This document shows, one piece after another, positions 1 through 8,191 of a stretch of DNA of 9,403 nucleotides (positions are counted from its first letter, which is position 1; each line of letters begins with the position of its first letter). Location: NCBI GenBank assembly GCA_022822685.1, contig JAJEAQ010000689.1:1-9403 (forward strand), written 5' to 3'. The notes under the pieces are model-generated. The model was given only the letters and a program-made list of their open reading frames with translations. It was not told the DNA's origin and ran no database searches. Made by a program: the position numbers and the translations under genes. The DNA is from Trichodesmium sp. jk18x7bins.61. Lineage in GTDB: Bacteria > Cyanobacteriota > Cyanobacteriia > Cyanobacteriales > Microcoleaceae.

Positions 1-130
1 GATAGTAATTTACTTTTAGCTAGGGGTCTGAATAATTAACATAAAAACTATTTCTCTATTTTGTGTAATTTCTTTGGTACTCCTAACAGTACTTAACTAT
101 TGTGAAGTAGAATTTATACTTGATTTGGGG

Positions 131-1102
131 TTATAAGGTGCCTACTCCTGAAAAATCTCCGATAATTTTCACCTCTGGTTGTAATAATAAAGAACACTGT
201 TTTTCTACCTGTTCTTGGACATAGGAAATCAGTCGGAAAATATCGTTAGCTGTAGCTCCTCCACAATTAAGAATAAAGTTGGCATGGAGGTGAGCAACTT
301 TGGCCTTGCCTATTTGATAGCCCTTAAGCCCAGCTTGTTCAATTAACCAACCTGCTGGTTTTAGTCCAGGATTCCGAAAAACACTACCACAACTAGGTAA
401 GTGATAAGGTTGGCTAGTTCTTCGTTTGTGAAAATTTTCTGTAGTTATAGCTGTTATTAAGGCAGAATTTGCTCCTGGATATAACTGAAAAGTAGCTTGA
501 GCCACAAAGATAGACTTTCCTTGCAGTTGGGAATAGCGATAGCTGTATTTCAAGTCTGGAGGAGAGAGAATCTCTATCTGACCATTGGGCAACATCACAT
601 GAGCATTAACTAATATATCAGCTATACATTTACCTTGTGCCCCTGCATTCATGACTACAGCTCCACCAACAGTGCCAGGAATACCAACAGCCCATTCTAA
701 ACCTTGCCAACCTAGTCTAGCTGCTTTCCAAGCAAGACGTGGTAATGATCCACCAGCGCCCACAGTCAGAAGACCAGTTTCTTTTTCAAAATTGATGTGA
801 CGGAGATTGCGACTGCTAATAACTAATCCTGGTAAACCTTGATCGCTTACTAATAGATTAGAACCTGAGCCGAGCAGAGTTATTGGTAAGCCTTCAGAGT
901 GAGAAAATTGAAAACTGGCTTGTAATTCATCTAATTTCTTTGGTGCAACGTACCATTCAGCCGGCCCCCCGACTCGGAAAGAAGTTAAAGGAGCTAGAGA
1001 AACATTCGACCTAATTAAAAAATATGCTCCTAGTAAAGGAATAGATTTGTACTGTTGCCTTTCAGCTAAACTAGCTATGTGATAAGAGAGAGTCATGGTC
1101 AT
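131..1102 (-). CDS. murB: UDP-N-acetylenolpyruvoylglucosamine reductase (MurB)
   Basis: MurB is the cytoplasmic FAD enzyme that uses NADPH to reduce UDP-GlcNAc-enolpyruvate to UDP-MurNAc, the second committed step of peptidoglycan synthesis. Seen in the 323-residue product: the FAD-binding entry SFRVGGPAEW (41-50), LLGSGSNLLVSDQG (76-89), GAGGSL (115-120), the long FAD loop GLEWAVGIPGTVGGAVVMNAG (134-154), SYRYS (187-191) with the conserved Arg189, CGSVFRNP (238-245) with the expected catalytic Ser240, and a C-terminal LLQPE with the expected acid Glu310. The compact C-terminal part fits the shorter type II MurBs rather than the E. coli type. Length is normal for cyanobacteria. Two Met codons lie 6 bp apart (1102 and 1096) and neither has a clear Shine-Dalgarno, so the start is uncertain by two residues. 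It follows murC by 71 bp on the same strand and is probably co-transcribed. Confidence 0.97.
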   Translation of the reverse strand: MTMTLSYHIASLAERQQYKSIPLLGAYFLIRSNVSLAPLTSFRVGGPAEWYVAPKKLDELQASFQFSHSEGLPITLLGSGSNLLVSDQGLPGLVISSRNLRHINFEKETGLLTVGAGGSLPRLAWKAARLGWQGLEWAVGIPGTVGGAVVMNAGAQGKCIADILVNAHVMLPNGQIEILSPPDLKYSYRYSQLQGKSIFVAQATFQLYPGANSALITAITTENFHKRRTSQPYHLPSCGSVFRNPGLKPAGWLIEQAGLKGYQIGKAKVAHLHANFILNCGGATANDIFRLISYVQEQVEKQCSLLLQPEVKIIGDFSGVGTL

Positions 1103-1173
1103 AACTGATACTTGGATGATCGTGATTTAAAGATTATTTTTGAGAGTTAGCTAACTCAACTTAATGTTCCTGA

Positions 1174-2790
1174 TTAAGCTGTTTCACTAGACATAATCTG
1201 ATAATTAGGTTTTTGATAATATGCCATGACCTCTGGGATAATTTGATTGAGGTTGCCAGCACCCAGAAATATTGCCATATCTCCTGGTTGGAGAACTTCA
1301 TGCAAAAATTTACTCACTGACTCTAGAGATGATTGATAGTAGACTTGTTGATGTTGACTAGAAATTGCTTCAGCTAGTTGCTGGCCATTAACTTGACCCA
1401 ATGATGATTCTCCGGCACTGTAAATATCAGTAACAATTACTATGTCAGCATCATTAAATGACTTAGTAAATTCTGATAGGAAAGCCTGAGTACGACTATA
1501 ACGATGGGGTTGAAATATTGCCACAATTCTTTGGATGGGCAAAGATTTATTTTGTATTCTTGGGGCTAAATGTTTTGTAGATAAATGAGATGTAGTTAGT
1601 GGCTGATTTTTCCGCCAACGAGCTGCAGCCAGAGTTGCATTTATTTCACTAGGATGATGAGCATAGTCGTCAATAAAGAGAATGCCGTTGTACTCTCCTC
1701 GATATTCAAATCGACGATGAGATCCTTCAAATTTAGCGATCGCTGCAGCAATAGCAGTAAATTCTAGGCCTAACAACCTGCCTACTGCTACTGCTGCCAA
1801 AGCATTACTCAAGTTATGTTTACCTAATAACCTTAATTGCAACTCTCCCAGCTTTTGTCCTCGTTCCCAAACGCGAGCCCTAGTAATATTGGAGCGAGAA
1901 TCTACCATATCTACTGTGTAGTCTGCATCACTATTTGAGTTAAGGCTATAGCTAATTGTTGGCTGTAGAAAATTTCTGACTGTGGAGCAGTCAATACAAC
2001 CCACTGTAGTTTGACAATTTTCTTTAAACACTTGGAAGGTTTCAACCACCTGCTCTAAACTTTCGTAGTGATCTGGATGATCTAATTCAATATTAGTGAC
2101 TACTCCAATCTGGGCAGATATTTTCACCAGAGAGCCATCTGATTCATCTGCTTCTGCTACCAGATACGGGCTTTCACCTAAACGAGCATTACCTTTCCAA
2201 GCATCTACTTCTCCACCAATGATAATTGTGGGATCCAAATCAGTTTCTAGAAGCATCAATCCAATGAGACTGCTAGTTGTAGTTTTACCATGGGTTCCAG
2301 CTACAGCTATACTTTGATAATCCTGAATTAAAGCTGCCAGTATATCTGAGCGATGGAAAATTGGACATCCTAGTTCAATTGCTGCTCTATACTCAGAGTT
2401 ATTTGTATTAATTGCTGTGGAACAAACTACTTGTGGCAGTTGATCAATTTCTTTGTGATTTTGTACAGCACCATTGTGTTTTTCTCTTATCAATAACTCT
2501 GTATTTACACGTAAATTAGAAGAGAATATATTTAAGCTTGAATTATTTAAAAGAGATAAATTTTGCTCTTGGGTAGTTTGTTGAAATAACTCTAAATTTT
2601 TGGCATTTTGATGGGAAAAAATATTTACTCCGATTGTTTGCAACCGCTTTGTTATATGGCTTGATTTTAAATCGGAGCCATAAATCGGTAGATTGCGCTT
2701 GGCTAAAATGTAGGCTAGAGCCGACATTCCAATACCGCCAATACCAATAAAATGAAACGGCCTACCACTGAAATCAACATATTTAGACAT
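1174..2790 (-). CDS. murC: UDP-N-acetylmuramate--L-alanine ligase (MurC)
   Basis: MurC is the cytoplasmic Mur ligase that adds L-Ala to UDP-MurNAc with ATP hydrolysis. Seen in 538 residues: N-terminal Rossmann loop FIGIGGIGMSALA (14-26) for the UDP-substrate, ATP-binding loop GTHGKTT (165-171), EADESDGS (213-220), NIELDHPDHYE (233-243), GKHNLSNALAA (323-333), HRRFEYRGE (358-366), DDYAHHPSEI (374-383), and the C-terminal domain QPHRYSRTQAF (427-437) with TDIYSAGE (454-461). All Mur-ligase core motifs are intact. The protein is longer than the roughly 490 residues of enterobacterial MurC, mostly through an Asn/Ser-rich stretch at about 65-115 before VVCSTAIN and a basic linker at about 392-420; both lie between domains. 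The start at 2790 has a GGAG about 6 bases upstream. It lies upstream of murB on the same strand and diverges from gap2. Confidence 0.97.
   Translation of the reverse strand: MSKYVDFSGRPFHFIGIGGIGMSALAYILAKRNLPIYGSDLKSSHITKRLQTIGVNIFSHQNAKNLELFQQTTQEQNLSLLNNSSLNIFSSNLRVNTELLIREKHNGAVQNHKEIDQLPQVVCSTAINTNNSEYRAAIELGCPIFHRSDILAALIQDYQSIAVAGTHGKTTTSSLIGLMLLETDLDPTIIIGGEVDAWKGNARLGESPYLVAEADESDGSLVKISAQIGVVTNIELDHPDHYESLEQVVETFQVFKENCQTTVGCIDCSTVRNFLQPTISYSLNSNSDADYTVDMVDSRSNITRARVWERGQKLGELQLRLLGKHNLSNALAAVAVGRLLGLEFTAIAAAIAKFEGSHRRFEYRGEYNGILFIDDYAHHPSEINATLAAARWRKNQPLTTSHLSTKHLAPRIQNKSLPIQRIVAIFQPHRYSRTQAFLSEFTKSFNDADIVIVTDIYSAGESSLGQVNGQQLAEAISSQHQQVYYQSSLESVSKFLHEVLQPGDMAIFLGAGNLNQIIPEVMAYYQKPNYQIMSSETA
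1736..1743. repeat. HIP1 octamer within murC
   Basis: GCGATCGC, the highly iterated palindrome of cyanobacterial genomes. It supports a cyanobacterial source and is not specific to this gene. Confidence 0.85.
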
Positions 2791-2796
2791 TAATTA

Positions 2797-2800
2797 CTCC
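2797..2800 (-). promoter_or_regulatory. ribosome binding site of murC
   Basis: On the minus strand GGAG lies six bases before the ATG at 2790 (GGAGTAATTA-ATG), which supports this start over internal Met codons. Confidence 0.7.
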
Positions 2801-3730
2801 TTACACACCACACTGCGCCCGTAACACGCGATATCATACCAGGAATTTTTTTTTTTAGAAAGAGTTTAGCAGTAATTTACCAAAAACACTATTGAGCTTA
2901 TTTACTAAACTCTATCACTCGCGATTAGTTTTATTTTCTATCAGTTATTTACCTCATAGCCAGTGTTTTTCCGGACACATCTGAAAATTGGATTAGGGAT
3001 TAATCATCAGGATTTTTAACAATGCCACTGGGCAGTATTCACCTCAATCATCAGGTTAGGTGGGGATGAAAGGTGAAACATTTTGTGCTCCTGAAAATAC
3101 AATAATATAACTCTTCCAAAAATAATCAAGCAATTATATTAATAGCCTATTTGTCAATTCTTGTCCCTATTGTCTATTTTCTATTTCCTAGATTCTGTGG
3201 GGAAGTCTATCAGCTTATATGGTTTCTCACTTACTGACTACTCTAGGGTTGATTTACCAAGCAGAATAATTTTTCTCCTGATGCTAAAACATCTTAACCT
3301 TAACTTTTGACTAGGCCAGTCTAGACTATTGGCAAATTATAGACAAAAATATCAGGATAGTTTAAGTAGTGGTAGGGTGGACAAGTATTAAGTTATCTGG
3401 AGTCACAATAAATTTAGGGCTGTTTGCCCACCTGATCCCACTGCAAATTTCTGAACCTTACTGCCCAAAACCACATAGCAGTATTTATTGAAGTTGATCT
3501 GAAGTACCTGCAATCTACTCTCCTTGATTTAATTTCAGAAGTCTCATAACAGGGATCATAATTAACCTACAAAAAAGTCTATAATCTACCATTTTGCTGT
3601 ATGATAATGGTCAAGATTAATTACCTTTTAAGCTCTCTTGGCTGAAACTCATATCACTTATTCAAAAGTAAAGGATCGGGAGTCAGCACCACTCGCAAAA
3701 GATGAAGCTAGTCTGTGGCAAAACTCTATC

Positions 3731-3735
3731 TAGAT
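3731..3735. repeat. target-site duplication of MITE, left copy
   Basis: TAGAT directly abutting the MITE left end; the identical copy lies at 3826-3830, abutting the right end. Confidence 0.75.
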
Positions 3736-3825
3736 CAGGAATTACGCATTACCCTATATATAGAGTATTAATTAGTCTGTATTGGGAAGATAAACACTAT
3801 CTATAGTACTATTGCGTAAGTCCTG
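3736..3825. mobile_element. 90-bp MITE with 13-bp ends and 5-bp target duplication
   Basis: The left end CAGGAATTACGCA (3736-3748) and the right end TGCGTAAGTCCTG (3813-3825) are inverted repeats with one mismatch. They are bounded by a perfect direct duplication TAGAT (3731-3735 and 3826-3830). Inside the ends the arms stay imperfectly complementary (CTATATATAG on the left, CTATAGATAG in inverse on the right), so the element can fold into one long hairpin. It is too short to encode a transposase, so it would be moved in trans. AGGACTTACGCA-type ends occur widely in Nostoc/Anabaena relatives (recalled knowledge; family not assigned here). It sits about 330 bp upstream of gap2. Confidence 0.85.
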
Positions 3826-3830
3826 TAGAT
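3826..3830. repeat. target-site duplication of MITE, right copy
   Basis: TAGAT directly after the MITE right end, matching 3731-3735. Confidence 0.75.
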
Positions 3831-4145
3831 GTCACCACCAGTATTAAGGCTGGTAAGTTGAGCTGACTCCAGGAGGAGTTACACACTGAAGTTTTCAATC
3901 TGGAATGAATCCTGGCAAATGCTACATGATGAAGAGTTAAGTTGGGCATCTGGATTTCAGTGGGGCAGGATGCCCTTCTGAAATGCTGTCAAGGGGAATA
4001 CCCCCCAAGGAATTTCCGAGATCTATTATGGTGTTCGGAAGCCCTTACTATTTTGCTGCGCGATCAGGCCATGTCATGGGAACATCACTATCTGTTGAGA
4101 ATCCCTGTAGCTGAGTGGGGAGTAGTTAAACTGGCTGTTATTTTT
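3831..4145 (+). promoter_or_regulatory. gap2 upstream region (promoter/5' leader, elements not resolved)
   Basis: This stretch between the MITE and the gap2 ribosome binding site should hold the gap2 leader and possibly its promoter. A small perfect hairpin ACTCC-AGGA-GGAGT lies at 3866-3879. A 70-codon open frame at 3942-4154 ends inside the gap2 ribosome binding site, but it has no Shine-Dalgarno and no recognisable family, so I do not call it a gene. No -10/-35 pair was convincing. The role is inferred from position only. Confidence 0.4.
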
Positions 4146-4151
4146 AGGAGG
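4146..4151 (+). promoter_or_regulatory. strong ribosome binding site of gap2
   Basis: AGGAGG six bases before GTG at 4158. This near-perfect Shine-Dalgarno fixes the non-ATG start, and translation from there begins MIRVAINGFGRIGRN, as GAPDHs do. Confidence 0.9.
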
Positions 4152-4157
4152 TAAAAG

Positions 4158-5177
4158 GTGATTAGAGTTGCGATCAATGGTTTTGGAAGAATTGGACGGA
4201 ACTTTTTACGTTGCTGGCTCACTCGTACAGAGAGTCAACTTGATGTTATAGCTATTAATGACACTTCTGATCCTAAAACGAATGCTCATCTACTGAAATA
4301 CGATTCAATGTTAGGCACATTAAAAGGTGTAGATATTAGTGCAGATGAGAATTCGATCACTGTTAATGGTAAGACAATTAAGTGTGCATCTGACCGTAAC
4401 CCTTTAAATTTACCATGGGCTGACTGGAATATTGATTTAATCATTGAGGCTACAGGTGTATTTGTGACTGAGGAAGGAGCCTCAAAACATTTACAGGCTG
4501 GAGCTAAAAAGGTTTTGATTACTGCTCCTGGTAAAGGTGGACAAGTTGGTACTTATGTGGTAGGTGTTAATCATAATGAATATAAGCACGATGATTACAA
4601 GGTGATTAGTAATGCTAGTTGTACAACTAACTGCCTGGCTCCTATTGTCAAGGTTATACATGAAAACTTTGGCATTATCAAAGGTACAATGACCACTACT
4701 CATAGTTATACTGGCGACCAACGTATTTTAGATGCTAGCCACAGAGATGTACGACGGGCAAGAGCTGCTGCTGTAAATATTGTGCCAACTTCTACAGGTG
4801 CAGCTAAAGCGGTGGCTCTGGTAATTCCAGAAATGAAAGGCAAGTTAAATGGTATCGCGATGCGTGTCCCTACTCCTAACGTTTCAGTTGTAGACTTAGT
4901 GGCTCAAGTTGAGAAAAATACTTTTGTCGAGCAGGTGAACGAAGTTATACAGGAAGCTGCTAATGGGCAAATGAAGAGGATTATTGAATACAGTGATTTG
5001 CCTTTGGTTTCTTGTGACTATCGTGGACATGATGCTTCTTCGATTGTGGATGCTAGTCTAACAATGGTTATGGATGGCGATATGGTGAAGGTTATTGCTT
5101 GGTATGACAATGAGTGGGGTTATAGTCAGCGTGTTGTAGACTTGGCTGAAGTTGCAGCACAGAATTGGCCTGCTTAG
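4158..5177 (+). CDS. gap2: NAD(P)-dependent glyceraldehyde-3-phosphate dehydrogenase, Calvin-cycle type
   Basis: Gap2 interconverts 1,3-bisphosphoglycerate and glyceraldehyde-3-phosphate; in cyanobacteria this isoform works in the Calvin cycle and gluconeogenesis and accepts NADPH. Seen in 339 residues: N-terminal dinucleotide fold INGFGRIGRN (6-15), the cofactor-selectivity region AINDTSD (32-38), which lacks the acidic residue of strictly NAD-specific enzymes, EATGVF (97-102), catalytic SNASCTTNC (151-159) with Cys155, the partner His182 in THSYTGDQR (181-189), RRARAAAVNIVPTSTGAAKA (199-218), and the C-terminal WYDNEWGYS (315-323). Length is typical and no C-terminal regulatory extension of plant GapB type is present. 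The start is GTG behind AGGAGG. It diverges from murC and converges with thiL, so it is likely monocistronic. Assignment to Gap2 rather than glycolytic Gap1 rests on the cofactor loop and overall resemblance to the chloroplast-type enzyme. Confidence 0.95.
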   Translation: MIRVAINGFGRIGRNFLRCWLTRTESQLDVIAINDTSDPKTNAHLLKYDSMLGTLKGVDISADENSITVNGKTIKCASDRNPLNLPWADWNIDLIIEATGVFVTEEGASKHLQAGAKKVLITAPGKGGQVGTYVVGVNHNEYKHDDYKVISNASCTTNCLAPIVKVIHENFGIIKGTMTTTHSYTGDQRILDASHRDVRRARAAAVNIVPTSTGAAKAVALVIPEMKGKLNGIAMRVPTPNVSVVDLVAQVEKNTFVEQVNEVIQEAANGQMKRIIEYSDLPLVSCDYRGHDASSIVDASLTMVMDGDMVKVIAWYDNEWGYSQRVVDLAEVAAQNWPA

Positions 5178-5395
5178 TTTTTTTGAGTTTTGATTCTTTA
5201 ACTTTTGAACTTCGTCCCCCGTGCAGTCCCCATATTCAATCTATGATGAGCGATGAGGTAATCAGGAGTGATGATGACTGTGGTATCCTAGCTTAGGAAT
5301 CTTGCCTGAGTAATAGCAAATTCAAAAAAGGTGGTTACAGTACTAATCTCGAAATCCCCACCAGAAATCCAAAGCATTGTAGCAAGATTTTATGA
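5178..5395. other. gap2 3' flank, non-coding
   Basis: No coding frame is seen. A T-run directly follows the gap2 stop but has no GC-rich stem before it. A small hairpin TCCTA-GCT-TAGGA occurs at about 5286-5298 without a following T tract, so no intrinsic terminator can be asserted. Confidence 0.4.
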
Positions 5396-5590
5396 AATTG
5401 GTATAACAAGGTAGTTCATGAGCTGAGTGGCTGGAGGCGTGAGCAGATTTTATTAACAGCAATCATCATATTTTTTGTTGGTTGTGTTTTTGTTGGGGGG
5501 TCATTTGCAAAAGTTCTTGTGACTCCTACTCAAACGTTAGTTTTGCCAAGCACGCTCCCAACTCCATCTTTAATTTTTGATGCCCAATGA
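5396..5590 (+). pseudogene. possible remnant of a small membrane-anchored protein
   Basis: Frame from 5396 to a TGA at 5588-5590 reads about 64 residues with a basic stretch (SGWRREQ), a hydrophobic segment ILLTAIIIFFVGCVFVGG and then a Pro/Thr-rich tail with PTQT and STLPTPS. This basic-hydrophobic-Pro/Thr order is that of a single-pass membrane or exported protein. It has no ATG, GTG or TTG start in frame; nearby ATGs at 5392 and 5418 are in other frames, and 5393-5395 is a stop in this frame. So it is either debris of a decayed gene with a 5' frameshift, or chance. I do not recognise a family. Confidence 0.3.
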
Positions 5591-5624
5591 ATTGTGTTCA
5601 AAAAAACCAAGATAAATAACTTTT

Positions 5625-6650
5625 TCAAAAATGTTGAAATCCTTGCCTAAGTGTAAGATGCTCTTTTGGGTAGATTCCTTGGCTATCTATTAATAATATG
5701 TCGGTGTCGTCTGTGGTTGTACCCACTATGGCTGCACCGACTCCAATTTGTTTGACTAATTTTTGGCCATAAATTGCAGGTAGGCACAAAACTAGCTCAA
5801 AATCTTCTCCTCCATAAAGTGCCCACTTTAATGCTTGTTCAGATGAGACAAATTTTGTCAAGGCAGGGGGAACGGGAATTTGATGACGTTCAATCCTAAC
5901 TCCGATCTGAGATGCTTGACAAATTTGAACAATTGCATCTGCTAATCCATCGCTACTATCCATTCCTCCTACTAAGATAGAGTTTTTGCTGTTCTCTGCA
6001 TCACTAGAATTATTCTTAGATAAGCAATCCCATAAAATTTTTAAAATCTCCAGCCTGGGTTGGGGACGTTGGTGAGCCAAAATTAGGGAAGAGCGTTCTA
6101 ATTCTGTGAGAAATTCCCCTAATTCTGGATGTAGCAATAATTCTAGTCCCGCCCTTGATGCCCCATGCACTCCAGTGGTGACAATCACATTTTGGGGTTG
6201 ACAATTTGAACGAAGAATAGTATGAGCAGGATCGACTTGTCCAAAAGCAGTAATTGAGATAGTAGAAACAGGCGACCGCACAATATCTCCACCAACTATA
6301 GGGGTATTGTATGGCTGTAAGCATTCCGAAATTCCTTTGTAGAATTTTTCCACCCAAGCAACGGGTGTATTGCCAGTCAAACCAAGAGCGATTGTAATGC
6401 CCATGGGAAATGCACCCATTGCTGCTAAGTCGGATAAGTTAGCAGCAGCACTACGCCAACCTACATCTTCAGGGGAAGTGGTGCGATCGCTAAAGTGCAC
6501 TCCATCAATAAGTGTATCAGTTGTCACCACTAATGATTTTTGAGCTGGAGCTGGTAAAATAGCAGCATCATCTCCAATCATATTCTCTGGACAAAAACTG
6601 TGTAATATTTTTAAGAGTCCTTTTTCCCCAATATCTTCAACCTTGATCAT
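5625..6650 (-). CDS. thiL: thiamine-monophosphate kinase (ThiL)
   Basis: ThiL phosphorylates thiamine monophosphate with ATP to thiamine pyrophosphate, the last step of cofactor synthesis in the cytoplasm. It belongs to the PurM/ThiL/HypE/SelD fold. Seen in 341 residues: Mg/ATP-binding IGDDAAIL (25-32), TTDTLIDGVHF (43-53), WRSAAANLSDLAAMGA (65-80), GGDIVRSP (120-127), MDSSDGLADAI (230-240) and YGGEDFELVL (279-288), all conserved ThiL motifs. Length is normal, with a slightly longer Ser/Asn-rich linker at about 211-225. The start ATG at 6650 gives the usual cyanobacterial beginning with VEDIGEKGLL; no clear Shine-Dalgarno precedes it. It converges with gap2 and no other thiamine gene is adjacent. 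No TPP riboswitch was recognised upstream. Confidence 0.95.
   Translation of the reverse strand: MIKVEDIGEKGLLKILHSFCPENMIGDDAAILPAPAQKSLVVTTDTLIDGVHFSDRTTSPEDVGWRSAAANLSDLAAMGAFPMGITIALGLTGNTPVAWVEKFYKGISECLQPYNTPIVGGDIVRSPVSTISITAFGQVDPAHTILRSNCQPQNVIVTTGVHGASRAGLELLLHPELGEFLTELERSSLILAHQRPQPRLEILKILWDCLSKNNSSDAENSKNSILVGGMDSSDGLADAIVQICQASQIGVRIERHQIPVPPALTKFVSSEQALKWALYGGEDFELVLCLPAIYGQKLVKQIGVGAAIVGTTTDDTDILLIDSQGIYPKEHLTLRQGFQHF
6483..6490. repeat. HIP1 octamer within thiL
   Basis: GCGATCGC; supports cyanobacterial origin. Confidence 0.85.
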
Positions 6651-6808
6651 GGCAATTGATTGGCGTTACATATCTGTGAAATGATCTGTGTACTAATTTC
6701 ATCTAGTTTGGCTACACCCATCTAGCTGATAGCATTGAATCCTCCCCAACACGCATCGAATATTCTAGTTAGGGATGTTTTGGAGATTGTTTGTAAAACC
6801 GAGATTAA

Positions 6809-6896
6809 ATTATTGCGTAGGATGGGTTAGGCGAAAATATCTCCTTGTTGTACTGATCAGAATTTTATTTGTCCGCCGTAACCCATCATAATTAAC
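6809..6896. repeat. imperfect inverted repeat with GATGGGTTA arms (MITE-like)
   Basis: GATGGGTTAGGCG (6821-6833) pairs with CGCCGTAACCCATC (6874-6887), with one base missing in the left arm. Outside these, TTAAATTATT upstream and ATAATTAA downstream are also roughly complementary, interrupted by GCGTAG on the left. The GATGGGTTACGGCG motif is a familiar dispersed repeat in Nostocales (recalled). No clean target duplication could be defined, so mobility is inferred. Confidence 0.6.
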
Positions 6897-7070
6897 AACT
6901 CTAGCTACCTTAATATTTAGTTGACAAACAGTCTCTTACATAATTTTCAGATAGCAGTTATACACTATAGTTTTTTAATACTCTGATCATCACCATGTTT
7001 TTGACTGTAGTAAAAATCAACACTAATTTGATATATTTGTGTGTTTTTTGTTAGAGTATAAATTAATAAT

Positions 7071-7120
7071 TAGTTAGTTTAGAGAATAGTTGAGAGCAGG
7101 CTAAACTGATAAACTAACTA
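7071..7120. repeat. nested inverted repeats allowing two exclusive hairpins
   Basis: TAGTTAGTTT (7071-7080) and AAACTAACTA (7111-7120) are perfect 10-bp arms. AGTTTAG (7076-7082) and CTAAACT (7101-7107) form a 7-bp stem that shares bases with the left 10-bp arm, so the two pairings exclude each other. It lies about 240 bp before the trkA-like start. Function is unknown. Confidence 0.55.
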
Positions 7121-7661
7121 CAGGAAATGCTAGGCAAACTTGAACTTTTGATACATCAAATTAACTAAGATTAATTCTTATGTAAAAAAACTAATACAGG
7201 TTGATGATATAGCAGAACTATTGGCAACAAACAAAACATAAATTTTAGTAATAAATAGTGTTGTAAGTTACATTTTTTTCAGTGTAGATAATAAATGATA
7301 GTTTACAGTACAACCTGAAAGACGACTTCTTAACATTACTTTAATAACTTTCCTGAGCCATGAAACCTAGAATAATAGTCTGTGGCTTGGGTCGTACCGG
7401 CTACAAAATATCTCGTCTCTTAAGACAACAGGGAGCAACAGTTGTTGGCATCAGTGACCGCCCACTCCGTGGAGAGGGTTCAGAAATTATTGTTGGCAAC
7501 TTTCCTTCAGCATCTACCTTATTGGCAGCATGCATTCAAAGTGCCCATACTCTGGTTTGAGCAGGGAAAGATGAGTCTGTTAATTTTGCCGTCTTAATGT
7601 TAGCAAGGATTCTTAATCCAAAAATTCGGATTATTAAACAGACGGTTAATACAAGTCTGGG

Positions 7662-7669
7662 CGATCGCT
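7662..7669. repeat. HIP1 octamer within trkA-like pseudogene
   Basis: GCGATCGC, lying inside the LGDRL codons of the pseudogene, showing that the body of the gene is native cyanobacterial DNA. Confidence 0.8.
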
Positions 7670-8191
7670 TAGATCATACTTTGACTGACCATACAACAAT
7701 GAGTGTGTCAGCTTTAGCAGCTCCAGTATTTGCTCTTGCTGCTTTGGGGAATCATGCCATTGGCCAGCTCCAGATGTACAATCAGACATGGCCAATGCAC
7801 GAAGAATTTATCGATGAGAATCATCCTTGGAAAGATCGTCAGCTTAGTTCACTTTGGGACGATCAGTCTCTGATGTTAATTTACTATATACCAGTATCAG
7901 ATCCAATCGATCTAGTCTCGGCAGTCATAAAAGACCGAAAGTTACAGGCAGGAGATCGTCTGATAATTGCGAGTAAACCAAGAGTCCGAGGTCGTAGACA
8001 AAATTTGATTCATAACTTCTTCAAAATATTTGCCAGACTCAGACAATTTCAGCGACACAGTAAATCAGCAGTAATTCTTAATTTAGCTCTTCTAGTAACT
8101 GTTTTAGTTTGTACTATTACATATGTTAGTATTAATTTGAACAACAGTTTTGTTGTCGGGTCAGGTGGCCGACCCCAGTCGGAGCTTTCTT

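Larger units (their letters stand above)
2791..3735. other. murC-gap2 divergent intergenic region, distal part
   Basis: Nearly 950 bp without a supportable gene on either strand; all frames are closed by frequent stops. It should contain the murC promoter, but I could not pick a convincing -35/-10 pair. A run of ten T (2846-2855) lies just upstream of murC. A weak inverted pair TTCACCT (3038-3044) and AGGTGAA (3071-3077) is the only other structure noticed. Several AT-rich stretches resemble ordinary non-coding DNA. Confidence 0.6.
6651..7359. other. thiL-trkA intergenic region with repeats
   Basis: About 700 bp of AT-rich DNA between the divergent thiL and trkA-like genes, with no supportable coding frame. 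It holds two inverted-repeat structures listed separately (about 6809-6896 and 7071-7120). Promoters for both flanking genes are expected here but none could be assigned. Confidence 0.6.

Noticed and set aside
2096..2317. Plus-strand frame inside murC, and similar frames inside gap2 (4491-4721) and thiL (6016-6357)
   Set aside because: Shadow frames of strongly supported genes with no independent evidence.
3942..4154. 70-codon open frame upstream of gap2
   Set aside because: No ribosome binding site, no recognisable family, Cys/Trp-rich odd composition, and its stop lies inside the gap2 Shine-Dalgarno. Probably a chance frame in the leader.
5178..5215. Intrinsic terminator after gap2
   Set aside because: A T-rich run follows the stop codon, but no GC-rich stem precedes it.
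6651..6720. TPP riboswitch upstream of thiL
   Set aside because: No thi-box CUGAGA...ACCUGA pattern was seen on the minus strand before the start.
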